Below, piece by piece: positions 34,629 to 44,345 of a stretch of 64,000 bases of DNA; the stretch's first letter is position 1, and every line of letters begins with the position of its first letter. Below the pieces are notes generated by a model. The model ran no database searches. It had not been told where the DNA came from and saw nothing but the letters and a program-made list of their open reading frames with translations. The stretch comes from Paraburkholderia atlantica (lineage in GTDB: Bacteria > Pseudomonadota > Gammaproteobacteria > Burkholderiales > Burkholderiaceae): assembly GCF_009362785.1 (NCBI RefSeq), contig NZ_WHNQ01000001.1, forward strand, positions 372,001-436,000. The letters are read 5' to 3'. Position numbers and translations under genes: made by a program.

Positions 34629-36992
34629 TCACGCCTGCCGCGCTGTCGCGGCCCGCACCGCTCCGACCGCCTTCAGGATTTCCTCGCTGGTCGCGGGCGC
34701 ATTGAGCGGCGGATTGACCTGGTGGCCGCCCACCGCCGACACCGCGTCGCGCACCGCGAAGAACACCGAGAACGGCAGCAGCAGCGGCGGCTCGCCGGTC
34801 GCCTTCGAACGGTGGATGCTGTCCTCGACATTGCGGTTCTTGAACAGCTTCACGTTGAACACCGGCGGCACGTCGTTGACGGTCGGGATCTTGTACGTCG
34901 ACGGCGCGTGCGTCATCAGCTTGCCGCCCGCGTTCCACCACAGTTCCTCGGTGGTGAGCCAGCCCATGCCCTGGATGAACGCGCCCTCCACCTGGCCGAC
35001 GTCGAGCGCCGGATTCAGCGAGGCGCCCACGTCGTGCAGCGCATCGGCGCGCAGCACGCGCATTTCGCCGGTCAGCGTGTCGATCACGACTTCCGATACC
35101 GCCGCGCCATACGAGTAGTAATAGAACGGCCGCCCTTGCAGCTTCGACTGATCCCAGTAGAGCTTCGGCGTCGCGTAGAAACCGTCGGACCATAGCTGGA
35201 TACGCGCGAGATAAGCCTTCGCGATCACTTCCTCGAACGGCACTGCGACGTCGCCGACCACCACGCGATCATGCGCGAAGCGTACGTCCCGCGCGGTCAC
35301 GCTGCCCGCGCCGTAGCGCTCGGCCGCGAAAGCGGCGAGCCGCTCGCGCAACTGGCGCGCGGCGTCCTGCGCCGCTTTGCCGTTCAGATCGGAGCCGGTC
35401 GAGGCGGCCGTCGCCGACGTATTGGCGACCTTGCTGGTATCGGTCGCGGTCACGCGAATGCGCTTGAAGCCGACGCCGAGTTCATGCGCGACGACCTGCG
35501 CGACCTTCGTGTTCAGCCCCTGGCCCATTTCGGTACCGCCATGATTCACGAGCACCGAACCGTCGGTGTAGATATGCACGAGCGCGCCGGCCTGGTTGAA
35601 GTGCGTGACGTTGAACGCGATGCCGAACTTGACCGGCGTCAGCGCGAGGCCCTTCTTCAGGATCTCGTTGTTCGCGTTGAATGCGTCGATCTCCTTGCGG
35701 CGCGCGCGATAGTCGCTGGTCGCTTCGAGTTCGTCGATCAGCTCGTGAATCACGTTGTCTTCGACCACCTGGCCGTACGGTGTCTGGTTGCGCTCGGTCT
35801 TGCCGTACAGATTGCGGCGGCGCACGTCGAGCGCATCGATGCCGCACGAGCGCGCGACGTTGTCGAGGATGTACTCGATCGCGAACGCGCCCTGCGGGCC
35901 GCCGAAGCCGCGAAACGCGGTGTTCGACTGCGTGTTGGTCTTGCCGCAGAAGCCGTCGATCGATACGTCCGACAGCCAGTAGGCGTTGTCGAAGTGGCAC
36001 AGCGCGCGCGTCATCACCGGGCCCGACAGGTCCGCGGAAAAGCCGCAGCGCGAGGTCATGTCGACGGCGACGCCTTCGATCACGCCTTCTTCGTCGTAGC
36101 CGACTTCATACGTGTAGTGAAAATCGTGGCGCTTGCCCGTCACCATCATGTCGTCGTCGCGATCCGGGCGCAGCTTCACCGGGCACAGCAGCTTCCATGC
36201 CGCGAGCGCGGCGCAGCAGGCGAACAGCGCCGACTGCGATTCCTTGCCGCCGAACCCACCGCCCATGCGACGACATTCGATCAACACGTTATGCGACGCA
36301 ACGCCGAGCGTGTGCGCGACGAGGTGCTGCATTTCGGTCGGATGCTGGGTCGAGCAGTAGACGTGCATGCCGTCGTCATCCTTCGGCACCGCGTACGAGA
36401 TCTGCCCTTCCAGATAGAACTGCTCCTGGCCGCCGAGCAGCATTTCGCCGGCCTCGCGATGCGCGGCGCGCGCGATCTTCGTGCCGGCGTCGCCGCGCGC
36501 GAGCTTCAACGGCGGCAGCACGTACTGGTTCGCGGCGCGCGCCTGCTGCGCGGTCAATACCGCCGGCAGTTCCTCATAGACGACCTCGGCGCGCCGCGCG
36601 CCGAGCCGCGCCGCTTCGTGCGAGCTCGCGACCACGATGAACATCGGCTGGCCGACGTATTGCACGACGCCGTCGGCGAGGATCGGATCGTCGCCATGAA
36701 CGATCGGGCCGACGTCGTTGACGCCGGGGATGTCGTCGGCGGTGAAGACCGCGACCACGCCAGGCGTCGCGCGCACCTGGTCGAGCCCGATCGACACGAT
36801 CTTCGCGTGCGCCTTCGACGACAGCCCCAGCGCCGCGTGCAGCGTGCCGGCGAGTTCGGGGATGTCGTCGGTGTAGGTCGCGCGGCCGCTTACGTGCAGA
36901 TGCGCGGACTCGTGCGGACGCGACACGTGCACCTGGGTGAAGTCGTCGAGATCCTGAAGCTCTTTCAGGAACGGTTCGGCTTGCTGGTTCAT
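34629..36992 (-). CDS. xdhB: Xanthine dehydrogenase, molybdopterin-binding subunit
   Basis: 787 residues from ATG 36992. It carries the Moco site and oxidises hypoxanthine and xanthine to urate. Motifs: GGGFGGKESQSALFACC, TAFRGFGGPQGAFAIEYIL (substrate-site Arg), NHGGTEMGQGLNTKVAQVVA and the C-terminal KATGEPPLLLPFSVFFAVRD with the active-site Glu. Length and order match the bacterial XdhB subunit. It follows xdhA after 34 bp and precedes xdhC by 6 bp. Confidence 0.97.
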   Translation of the reverse strand: MNQQAEPFLKELQDLDDFTQVHVSRPHESAHLHVSGRATYTDDIPELAGTLHAALGLSSKAHAKIVSIGLDQVRATPGVVAVFTADDIPGVNDVGPIVHGDDPILADGVVQYVGQPMFIVVASSHEAARLGARRAEVVYEELPAVLTAQQARAANQYVLPPLKLARGDAGTKIARAAHREAGEMLLGGQEQFYLEGQISYAVPKDDDGMHVYCSTQHPTEMQHLVAHTLGVASHNVLIECRRMGGGFGGKESQSALFACCAALAAWKLLCPVKLRPDRDDDMMVTGKRHDFHYTYEVGYDEEGVIEGVAVDMTSRCGFSADLSGPVMTRALCHFDNAYWLSDVSIDGFCGKTNTQSNTAFRGFGGPQGAFAIEYILDNVARSCGIDALDVRRRNLYGKTERNQTPYGQVVEDNVIHELIDELEATSDYRARRKEIDAFNANNEILKKGLALTPVKFGIAFNVTHFNQAGALVHIYTDGSVLVNHGGTEMGQGLNTKVAQVVAHELGVGFKRIRVTATDTSKVANTSATAASTGSDLNGKAAQDAARQLRERLAAFAAERYGAGSVTARDVRFAHDRVVVGDVAVPFEEVIAKAYLARIQLWSDGFYATPKLYWDQSKLQGRPFYYYSYGAAVSEVVIDTLTGEMRVLRADALHDVGASLNPALDVGQVEGAFIQGMGWLTTEELWWNAGGKLMTHAPSTYKIPTVNDVPPVFNVKLFKNRNVEDSIHRSKATGEPPLLLPFSVFFAVRDAVSAVGGHQVNPPLNAPATSEEILKAVGAVRAATARQA

Positions 36993-37026
36993 TGTTGGGT
37001 TCTCCGTATCCGTGGACGCGCGACGC

Positions 37027-38544
37027 TCAAACGCTCGCGCCGGCCGGCGCGACCGCGCGCACGTCGAGCGCGCTCTTCGGCAGCGGCTCCCGCGCGCGCG
37101 TTTCGAGCCAGAAGCGGTACAGCGTGTTCTTCGCCGCTTCGAGGCGGTAATCGCTGGTCGCGCGCATGTCGGTGAGCGGCGCGTAGTCGTTGCCGAGCGC
37201 GAGCATCGCGGCCTGCGCGGTCGCCTCGTGCCAATCGGCGTCGCGCAGCACGGCTTCGGCATGGATCGCGCGCTTCGGCGTCGCGGCCATGCCGCCGAAG
37301 GCGATGCGCGGCTCGCGGATCACGTCGCCGTCGGCGATGAACGAGAACGCGGCGCAGACGGCCGAGATATCCGAATCGAAGCGCTTCGACAGCTTGTAGG
37401 TGCGAAAGCGCAGGTTCTTGCGCGCGCCGCCGCGCGCGGGCACCTTCAGGCCGACGACGAACTCGTGCTCGGCCATGTCCTTCTTCTGATACGCGAGGTA
37501 CAGGTCTTCGAGCGGCATCTCGCGCTCGATGTCGCCGCCGCGCACGATCACCCGCGCGCCGAGCGCGATCAGCCCCGGCATCGAATCGCCGATCGGCGAG
37601 CCGTTCGCGATATTGCCGCCGAGCGTGCCGGCGTTGCGGATCGGCAGCGATGCGAAGCGCTGCCACATTTCGGTCAGCTCCGGGTACTGCTTCGCGATCT
37701 CGGCATACGCTCTCTCGACGCTGACGCCGGCGCCGATCTCGATCCAGTCGTCACTGGCTTCTAGCATTTGCAACTCGGCGATCTGCCCGACATAGACGAG
37801 GTTGCCGAGTTCGCGCATCTGCTTGGTGACCCACAGGCCGATATCGGTGCTGCCCGCGAGGATGCGCGCGGCCGGTTCCTGCTCCTTGATCTGCGCGAGC
37901 GCCGCGACCGTGCGCGGCGCGGCGAAGCGCTGGCCGCCGTGCTCGTACTGGAACGTGTCCCCGCGTTCGAGCGTCGCGAGCGTGTCGGCCAGCGCCTTCA
38001 CGTCGAGCGGTGCTTGCGGCGCGGGCGCGTCGAACATGCGCTCGGCCGCATCGACGATCGGCCGGTAGCCGGTGCAGCGGCACAGGTTGCCGGTCAGCGC
38101 ATTGCCGATCGCCTCGCGCGACGGCACCGTGCGGTTCGCGCAGCCATGCTCGTGGCCGTGCTTCTCGTAGAGCGCCCACATCGACATGATGAAGCCCGGC
38201 GTGCAGAAGCCGCACTGCGAGCCGTGGCAATCGACCATCGCCTGCTGCACCGGATGCAGCGAGCCGCCCGGCTGGCGCAGGTCTTCGACCGTGAAGAGCG
38301 CGCGGCCGTCGAGGGTCGGCACGAACTGGATGCAGGCGTTGACCGCCTTGAAGTCGACACCGCCCGCCGCGTTGCGCTCGCCGATCACGACGGTGCAGGC
38401 GCCGCAGTCGCCCTCGGCGCAGCCTTCCTTGGTACCGGTGCAATGCGCGTCCTCGCGCAGATACTGCAGCACCGTGCGGGTGACGGGCGCGTCCTGAATC
38501 TCGCGGATCGCGTTGCGGTGATAGAAGCGAATCGGCTCGGTCAT
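37027..38544 (-). CDS. xdhA: Xanthine dehydrogenase, FeS/FAD subunit
   Basis: 505 residues. The N-terminal plant-type 2Fe-2S cluster is in GTKEGCAEGDCGACTVV and the second cluster in CGFCTPGF ... CRCTGYRPI. The FAD domain has ILAGSTDIGLWVTKQMRE and IRNAGTLGGNIANGSPIGD. Electrons from the Moco subunit pass through the FeS clusters to FAD and NAD+. First gene of the xdhABC operon. The 387-bp region upstream is shared with a divergent MFS gene. Confidence 0.97.
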   Translation of the reverse strand: MTEPIRFYHRNAIREIQDAPVTRTVLQYLREDAHCTGTKEGCAEGDCGACTVVIGERNAAGGVDFKAVNACIQFVPTLDGRALFTVEDLRQPGGSLHPVQQAMVDCHGSQCGFCTPGFIMSMWALYEKHGHEHGCANRTVPSREAIGNALTGNLCRCTGYRPIVDAAERMFDAPAPQAPLDVKALADTLATLERGDTFQYEHGGQRFAAPRTVAALAQIKEQEPAARILAGSTDIGLWVTKQMRELGNLVYVGQIAELQMLEASDDWIEIGAGVSVERAYAEIAKQYPELTEMWQRFASLPIRNAGTLGGNIANGSPIGDSMPGLIALGARVIVRGGDIEREMPLEDLYLAYQKKDMAEHEFVVGLKVPARGGARKNLRFRTYKLSKRFDSDISAVCAAFSFIADGDVIREPRIAFGGMAATPKRAIHAEAVLRDADWHEATAQAAMLALGNDYAPLTDMRATSDYRLEAAKNTLYRFWLETRAREPLPKSALDVRAVAPAGASV

Positions 38545-38931
38545 GTTTCGGTGCTCTCGTCTGTTCTGTGTTCGCGCGGACCCGCCGCGTCGATGGTTTG
38601 AAAGCTATCACCGTCAATAAACGCAACCCATAGCCTGAATCGCATGGGGGACATATTCGTCGCGCGATATAGAGATGGATTTGCGCGTCGCAACGCTTAT
38701 GTTGATCGGACGCTTTTGCCGTTTTTTTAGATGTTTTGCAGGTGGAATGACATACGCTACCTCGGCAGCCCCGTCGTCTCGCCAGAAATCACGCGGTCAG
38801 GGCGCGAAAACGGATCTTTATCGAGTCCCGGCCCGCCATTTATTCGTCCCATTTTTTAAGCAAGCCCTGCAAGGGAATCGGTTCCATGGGAGAATCACGC
38901 CTCCTCGCCGATTTCAAGTCTCGTTTTCCCG
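38545..38931. promoter_or_regulatory. Divergent promoter region of xdhABC and an MFS gene
   Basis: 387 bp with AT-richer segments (TTTTTTTAGATGTTTTGCAG near 38724). No gene. I cannot assign a specific operator. Confidence 0.4.
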
Positions 38932-40143
38932 ATGTCCACCGACTCCGCGCCCGCCCGCAGCGAATTTGCGACGACCCTGCAGATCATTCCAGTCGTCTTT
39001 TTCACCTTTCTTTGCTACCTCGCGATCGGTATTCCGCTCGCGGTGCTGCCCGGCTACGTGCACGGCGACCTCGGCTACAGCGCGGTGCTGGCCGGCGCCG
39101 CGATCAGCGTGCAGTACCTCGCGACGCTCGCGTCGCGGCCGCTCGCGGGCCGCTCCGCCGATACGCTCGGGCCGAAGCGCACGGTATCGATCGGTCTGCT
39201 CGGCTGCGGCGCGAGTGGCGTGCTGCTGCTGCTCGCCGCGCTGACCGGCCACTGGCCGGTGCTGAGCCTCGCGCTGCTGGTGTGCAGCCGCCTCGTGCTC
39301 GGTTTCGGCGAGAGTCTGTGCGGCACCGGCGCGATCCTGTGGGGGATCGGCCGGGTCGGCACGTCGAACAACGCAAGGGTCATTTCGTGGAACGGCATCG
39401 CAACCTACGGCGCGCTCGCGATCGGCGCGCCGCTCGGCGTGATGATCTCGCGCTCGATCGGCTTTACCGCGCTCGGCATCCTGGTGATCGCGCTGGCGGG
39501 GCTCGGCTATTACCTCGCGCGTCTGATCGCGCCGGTGCCGGTCGTGCACGGCGAGCGGATGTCGTATCGCAGCGTGTTTACGCGCGTGCTGCCGCACGGC
39601 ATGGGTCTCGCGCTCGGCTCGGCCGGCTTCGGCTCGATCGCGACCTTCATCACGCTGTTCTATGCGGCGAAGCACTGGCCGAACGCGGCGCTGTCGCTGA
39701 CGCTGTTCGGCACGCTATTCATCGGCGCACGCTTGCTGTTCGCGAACACGATCAAGACTTACGGCGGCTTTCGCGTCGCGATCGCGTCGTTCTCGTTCGA
39801 ATGCGCGGGTCTGTTGATGCTGTGGCTCGCGCCCGAACCGCATATCGCGCTCGCGGGCGCCGCGCTGACCGGCTTCGGCTTCGCGCTGGTGTTTCCGGCG
39901 CTCGGCGTCGAGGCGGTCGGGCTGGTGCCGCCGGCGAGCCGCGGCGCGGCACTGTCCGCGTACTCGGTGTTTCTCGATCTGTCGCTGGGTATTACCGGGC
40001 CGCTGGCGGGGTACATCGCCGGCGAGTTCGGTTACGGCTCGGTGTTCCTGTTTGCCGCGCTCGCGGCTGCCGCGGCAGTCGTGCTGTCGACGGTGCTGTA
40101 TCTGCGCAACGCGAAAGTGGCCAATCTGTCCACCGCGCAGTAA
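38932..40143 (+). CDS. MFS transporter (YhhS/AraJ-like exporter)
   Basis: 403 residues with 12 hydrophobic segments. Helix 2/3 loop [20 protein letters not shown] is the MFS motif A, and [20 protein letters not shown] is typical of the YhhS/YfcJ group. No long central loop. Exporters of this group have been linked to drugs or sugars; substrate unknown. Divergent from xdhA, so a purine-related substrate is possible but unproven. Confidence 0.85.
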   Translation: MSTDSAPARSEFATTLQIIPVVFFTFLCYLAIGIPLAVLPGYVHGDLGYSAVLAGAAISVQYLATLASRPLAGRSADTLGPKRTVSIGLLGCGASGVLLLLAALTGHWPVLSLALLVCSRLVLGFGESLCGTGAILWGIGRVGTSNNARVISWNGIATYGALAIGAPLGVMISRSIGFTALGILVIALAGLGYYLARLIAPVPVVHGERMSYRSVFTRVLPHGMGLALGSAGFGSIATFITLFYAAKHWPNAALSLTLFGTLFIGARLLFANTIKTYGGFRVAIASFSFECAGLLMLWLAPEPHIALAGAALTGFGFALVFPALGVEAVGLVPPASRGAALSAYSVFLDLSLGITGPLAGYIAGEFGYGSVFLFAALAAAAAVVLSTVLYLRNAKVANLSTAQ

Positions 40144-40162
40144 GCACCGCCCGCCCGGGCGG

Positions 40163-41452
40163 CTAATCCCGCTCCGCCGCCATCTCCTGCTTGATCGTCG
40201 TTTGCGAGCGCACCGCGATCTGGCCGTGATTGATCCGGCTCGCCACGTTGTACACGCCGATCAGCATGAACAGTTCGGTCGCGGCCACCGAGCACGCGGT
40301 GCCGACACCGCCCCAGAAGTAGATGCTGATCGGTGCCTGCACCAGATGGAACAGCGCGCCGTAGATATAGATCCGCTTCAGCAACGACTGATTGCCCGAC
40401 GCGATCACCGTCAGCATCACCTGGGTCGTCGTCATGCCGACGATCGCCGGCACGAACACGAGGATGCGCAATATGCGGAACGTCTCGCCGAACGCCTCGC
40501 CGAGAAAACGTCCGACGAACCATTCGCCGAGCACCGTGAAGCCGACCAGGATCAGCACCGCCGACGCCGCGAACGCGAGCATGAAGCCGCGGTTGACCTT
40601 GTGGATATAGCCGAAGTCGTTGCGCTCGTATGCGACGCAGATCTTCGGAAAGAACGCCTGGATGGCCGGCGCCGTGCACGCGCGTAGCGCGTTGGTGAGT
40701 CGCTCGGCCGCCACGTAATAGCCGACCGCGCCCGGCCCGCTGATCATGCGCAGCATGATCACGTTCGCGTACATGTACACGGACGTCAGCGCCGAGCCGA
40801 GAAAGATGTGATACGCCTCTTTCGCCTCGGCCATCACGTCGGCCCAACTGACCCGCACCGTCAGCAGAATCTCGCGCTTCCAGATCAGCGCGCCCATCAG
40901 GATCAAACCGCACACGAAGGTCGGCGCATATTGCAGCGCGGCCGCGAGCATCACGTCGTCGCGAGTATTCACGAACAGGAACAGTGGAATCAGCAGACCC
41001 ACGCGCGTGGCGAGCAGCGTGCCCGCGAGCACCGGCAGGCGCTGCGTGCCTTCGTAGAAGCAGCCGGGCGTCAGCACGCCGCCCCAGATCACGAGCGAGC
41101 CGAGCAGCGTCGCACCGCGCTCCTGCGGCGACATGTGCGCGGCGAACGCCCAGACGACCAGCACCAGCGAGCACAGCAACGCGAGAATCGCGCGGCCGAT
41201 CGTGGTCGACCAGTAGATGCGGTTCACGACTTGCGGATTGCCAATGTGCACCGCCACCTTGCGCGCGCTCGACAGGCCGAAGCCGAAGTCGACGATGACG
41301 AGAAGAATCTGCGAAATCGATTGCGCGTAACCGATCACACCCAACCCGGCCGGCCCAAGTACGTGCGACAGATACGGCAACGTAACGAGCGGCAGCACGT
41401 AGTTCAGCGCGTACACCGAATACAGCGCGATGATGACGTTTCTCGTCGACAC
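40163..41452 (-). CDS. Polysaccharide repeat-unit flippase (Wzx-like)
   Basis: 429 residues and about 12 hydrophobic segments with the MOP/RfbX family start NVIIALYSVYALNYVLPLVT. LTNALRACTAPAIQAFFPKI in the middle is typical. It flips undecaprenyl-linked repeat units to the periplasm. Last gene of the operon that begins with the BY-kinase at 49018. It converges with the MFS gene, 19 bp apart. Confidence 0.88.
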   Translation of the reverse strand: MSTRNVIIALYSVYALNYVLPLVTLPYLSHVLGPAGLGVIGYAQSISQILLVIVDFGFGLSSARKVAVHIGNPQVVNRIYWSTTIGRAILALLCSLVLVVWAFAAHMSPQERGATLLGSLVIWGGVLTPGCFYEGTQRLPVLAGTLLATRVGLLIPLFLFVNTRDDVMLAAALQYAPTFVCGLILMGALIWKREILLTVRVSWADVMAEAKEAYHIFLGSALTSVYMYANVIMLRMISGPGAVGYYVAAERLTNALRACTAPAIQAFFPKICVAYERNDFGYIHKVNRGFMLAFAASAVLILVGFTVLGEWFVGRFLGEAFGETFRILRILVFVPAIVGMTTTQVMLTVIASGNQSLLKRIYIYGALFHLVQAPISIYFWGGVGTACSVAATELFMLIGVYNVASRINHGQIAVRSQTTIKQEMAAERD

Positions 41453-41476
41453 AATCGTCCTGTTTGCAGTTGAAAC

Positions 41477-43213
41477 TCAAGTCGAAAAAACAGAATACGA
41501 CACGAAAGCAGGTTCACTTAGTGCGATATCGATCTTGTTGTAGCGATCGTCTTCACTATTGGCGTTCAACACCGCGCTCTTCACCGCATTGCCGATCAGA
41601 TTGCTTACCACGGTCTTGTAGTTGGCATCGCTTGCGTCGGTTGCGAACAGGATTTCGGCGAGTAGAGCATGGCCGCGTGTGGCCGCACGCAACACCACGC
41701 GGCCCGAGGTCGAGCGCAGCACGTTGATCGAGATGCGCGTCGTCTCCTGCGATACCGTCTGGTTTCCGCAATGCAGTGCCGCCGCGACGCCGCCGCGTTC
41801 ATAGCCGACGCCGAGATTCAGCGCATGCACGAGGCTCGCGTCCTTGCCGCCCGCGATCGCGCCGCCGCCCGGATACGCCTTCGCGTAACCGACGATCGAA
41901 TCGCCGGCGCGATCGCCGAAATTGCCCTGAATCGTGATGCCGTCGAGCGGCGTGCTGCCGGGCGCGGTCGAACTGCCGTACACGAACTGCGGGCCGTCAC
42001 AGCCGGCGTTCTCGTCATCCTGGCCGGGACGGTAGCGATTGCCGACGATCGTCGCGCCCTGCTGGTAGTCGATCTGGATGTGGCAGCTCTGACCGGGCGG
42101 CACATCGAGGTACGACGGATGACCGCGCGTCGAGAACTTCCAGCGGCCGATCTTGCCGTCGCCGCCGCAACCGTTGCGCGAGAAGTAGTTGCCGTTCACC
42201 ACCTTGCCCCAGTTGCCGCTCTTCATATAGACGCCGGCAAAGCCATTGCGATCGAACACCGCGCCGACGATCAGCGACTCCGCGCCGAGAATCACGCCGT
42301 GACGCGCGTTCCATTCCCAGCGTCCGCCGATCACCTGCCAGAAGTTGTCGACGATATCCGCGCCGGCCGTATGGCAGAACATGCCGATGCAGTTGATCAG
42401 CGAGCCGTCGGTGTGCTCGGTCGCGTAGAAGCCGCGCTCGCACATGTACGCATAGCAGCGCTCGAGCGTCGACGTGACGCCGAGTTCGTAGCCCGCGCGC
42501 GAAAAACCGATCGCCGTGCAACGACTCGCTCCGGCCGACGTGCCGAAGTGGATGCCGATTGCCGTGTTGCCGGTGTGCGCCGGATAGTTGGCGAGGTAGT
42601 AGATGACCTTGTCGTAATGCGCGGGCCGCACCTGCACATGCTCGACGAACGCCGAATCGCCGAGCTTCAGCGCCGCCGACGTCGGGCCGCCAGCATCCTG
42701 TCTCTCCAGCACGGTCGCCCCCATCGCGATGTCGGTGATCACCACGTATTCGCCGCCGCCGTCGCCGCGCAGTCTCGAACCGTTCGCGGTGGTCAAGTCG
42801 CCGGTGTAACGCCAGATGCCGCGCGGCAGATACAACCCGCGCGCGCCGCTCGCGAACGCTTCCCGGAGTTCGGCGCCGACATCGTAGCCGGACGCGCCGC
42901 GCTGGATCGCCGCCAGCCTGCGCGGATCGACGAAGCGCGCGACGCTCACCTCGAGTCCCGCGACGATGTCGCTGAGCGTCTTCAAGTAGCTCGGCGCCAC
43001 CGGTTCCGATGCGGCGCGCTCGGGCACGGACGCGGCGACGCGCAGGATGCCGCCCGCGCCGTCGTCCGCGCCGTTACCCAGAGTCGCGAAGGCGTCGGGC
43101 GCGCGCGGCGCGTGCCCCGTCGCGCGCGCGATGCCGAGATCGGCTGCGCTTGCACTGGCCCCGGCCAGGCCACCGAGCAGGAACGTCTTGAGCGCCTGTC
43201 GCCGGGTTTTCAT
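41477..43213 (-). CDS. Tat-exported right-handed beta-helix protein (lyase/epimerase-like)
   Basis: 578 residues. Twin-arginine signal MKTRRQALKTFLLGGLAGAS. The body (about 100-520) is a pectate-lyase-like parallel beta-helix with short repeating strands (RGLYLPRGIWRYTGDLTTAN; DGSLINCIGMFCHTAGADIV; ITIQGNFGDRAGDSIVGYAK). Its place between a glycosyltransferase and the flippase suggests it trims or modifies the polymer in the periplasm, as beta-helix lyases do in other export systems. Catalytic residues cannot be named. Confidence 0.8.
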   Translation of the reverse strand: MKTRRQALKTFLLGGLAGASASAADLGIARATGHAPRAPDAFATLGNGADDGAGGILRVAASVPERAASEPVAPSYLKTLSDIVAGLEVSVARFVDPRRLAAIQRGASGYDVGAELREAFASGARGLYLPRGIWRYTGDLTTANGSRLRGDGGGEYVVITDIAMGATVLERQDAGGPTSAALKLGDSAFVEHVQVRPAHYDKVIYYLANYPAHTGNTAIGIHFGTSAGASRCTAIGFSRAGYELGVTSTLERCYAYMCERGFYATEHTDGSLINCIGMFCHTAGADIVDNFWQVIGGRWEWNARHGVILGAESLIVGAVFDRNGFAGVYMKSGNWGKVVNGNYFSRNGCGGDGKIGRWKFSTRGHPSYLDVPPGQSCHIQIDYQQGATIVGNRYRPGQDDENAGCDGPQFVYGSSTAPGSTPLDGITIQGNFGDRAGDSIVGYAKAYPGGGAIAGGKDASLVHALNLGVGYERGGVAAALHCGNQTVSQETTRISINVLRSTSGRVVLRAATRGHALLAEILFATDASDANYKTVVSNLIGNAVKSAVLNANSEDDRYNKIDIALSEPAFVSYSVFST

Positions 43214-43270
43214 CTACCCCTCCCCCATTGCGTTACTCCTTCTTTTTTCACGTCGATACGGCGCGAGGCG

Positions 43271-44188
43271 TCACTCGACCGTGATGCTTTGCGCCTGCTC
43301 CGCGGCCGCCGGACGCGCGCTTACGGCGGGCACGGGGACCGGCAGCGCACGCGCCTTCGCGCCGCGCATCAGCCCCTGCACGCCTGGCGGTCTGAACAGC
43401 GGCACACGGTACTTGCGGCTGAAGCGCCACAAGCTGTTCATATGCCGGCGTCCCGCCTTGCTGAGGAAGCCCGCTGCCGACGCACGCTGATGCTCGTGCG
43501 TGAGTCGCGCGCCCGGCACGCACAGCACGCGGTAGCCCGCCTGCCAGATGCGCGCGCAAAAATCGACGTCCTCCATATAGAGGAAGAAGTGCTCGTCCAT
43601 GCCGCCGAGTTCGCCGAATAACGAACGCCGCACGATAAAGCCCGTGCCCAGCACCCAGTCGGCTTCGAACGGCGTGCCCGCGGCCCACGCTTCGCGCATC
43701 ATGTGGATGTCGATGCGGCGCTTGAATACGCCGAGCCGCCCGAGCGGCGAACGCCGGCCGAGTATGTCGAGCACCGAATAGAAGCGCCGCGCGGAAAACT
43801 GCCGCTCGCCATCCGGATAGACCAGATCGAGACCGACGAGGCCGACATCCTTCTCCGTCTTGAACAACTGCACCGCGTTTTCGAGCGATGTATCGACGAA
43901 ATAGGTGTCCGGGTTCAGCACGAGCACGAGTTCGCGCAGACAACCGACCATGCCGAAATTGACGCCGGCTCCGAAGCCGCGATTGATCGACGTTTTGACG
44001 AGTCTCACTCCTGTCGGAAGCGTCTCCCTCAGATAGGAAAATGAATTGTCAGGTGAAGCGTTGTCCACTACGACGATGTCCTCCTTATCCGCAATCGAAA
44101 GTTCCAGCACGGAGCGCACGCAATTTCCGACCAGTTTCGGCGTGTTGTAATTGACGATCACCACGCTAAACATTCCCTTCAGGTTCAT
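43271..44188 (-). CDS. Glycosyltransferase family 2 (rhamnosyltransferase-like)
   Basis: 305 residues; ATG 44188 with an excellent ribosome site (GGAGGTG). GT-A fold: VVIVNYNTPKLVGNCVRSVL, VVVDNASPDNS, NRGFGAGVNFG, VLNPDTYF for the divalent-metal/nucleotide site, and EDVDFCARIWQAGYRVLCVP. The C-terminal 40 residues are Pro/Ala-rich. It should add one sugar to the repeat unit on the cytoplasmic face. Confidence 0.92.
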   Translation of the reverse strand: MNLKGMFSVVIVNYNTPKLVGNCVRSVLELSIADKEDIVVVDNASPDNSFSYLRETLPTGVRLVKTSINRGFGAGVNFGMVGCLRELVLVLNPDTYFVDTSLENAVQLFKTEKDVGLVGLDLVYPDGERQFSARRFYSVLDILGRRSPLGRLGVFKRRIDIHMMREAWAAGTPFEADWVLGTGFIVRRSLFGELGGMDEHFFLYMEDVDFCARIWQAGYRVLCVPGARLTHEHQRASAAGFLSKAGRRHMNSLWRFSRKYRVPLFRPPGVQGLMRGAKARALPVPVPAVSARPAAAEQAQSITVE

Positions 44189-44345
44189 CCCCACCTCCTG
44201 CTTTGCATCAGGTGTTCGTGGAATTACCCCCAAACACGGCTTTCCAGCTCCTCCACCATGCTTCGCGCTCGTCGCGCGCACTATCGACTACCCACTACTC
44301 GTCCGCGCGATGCGGACGATCTGGCATGCACTGCCTTCCGGTTCG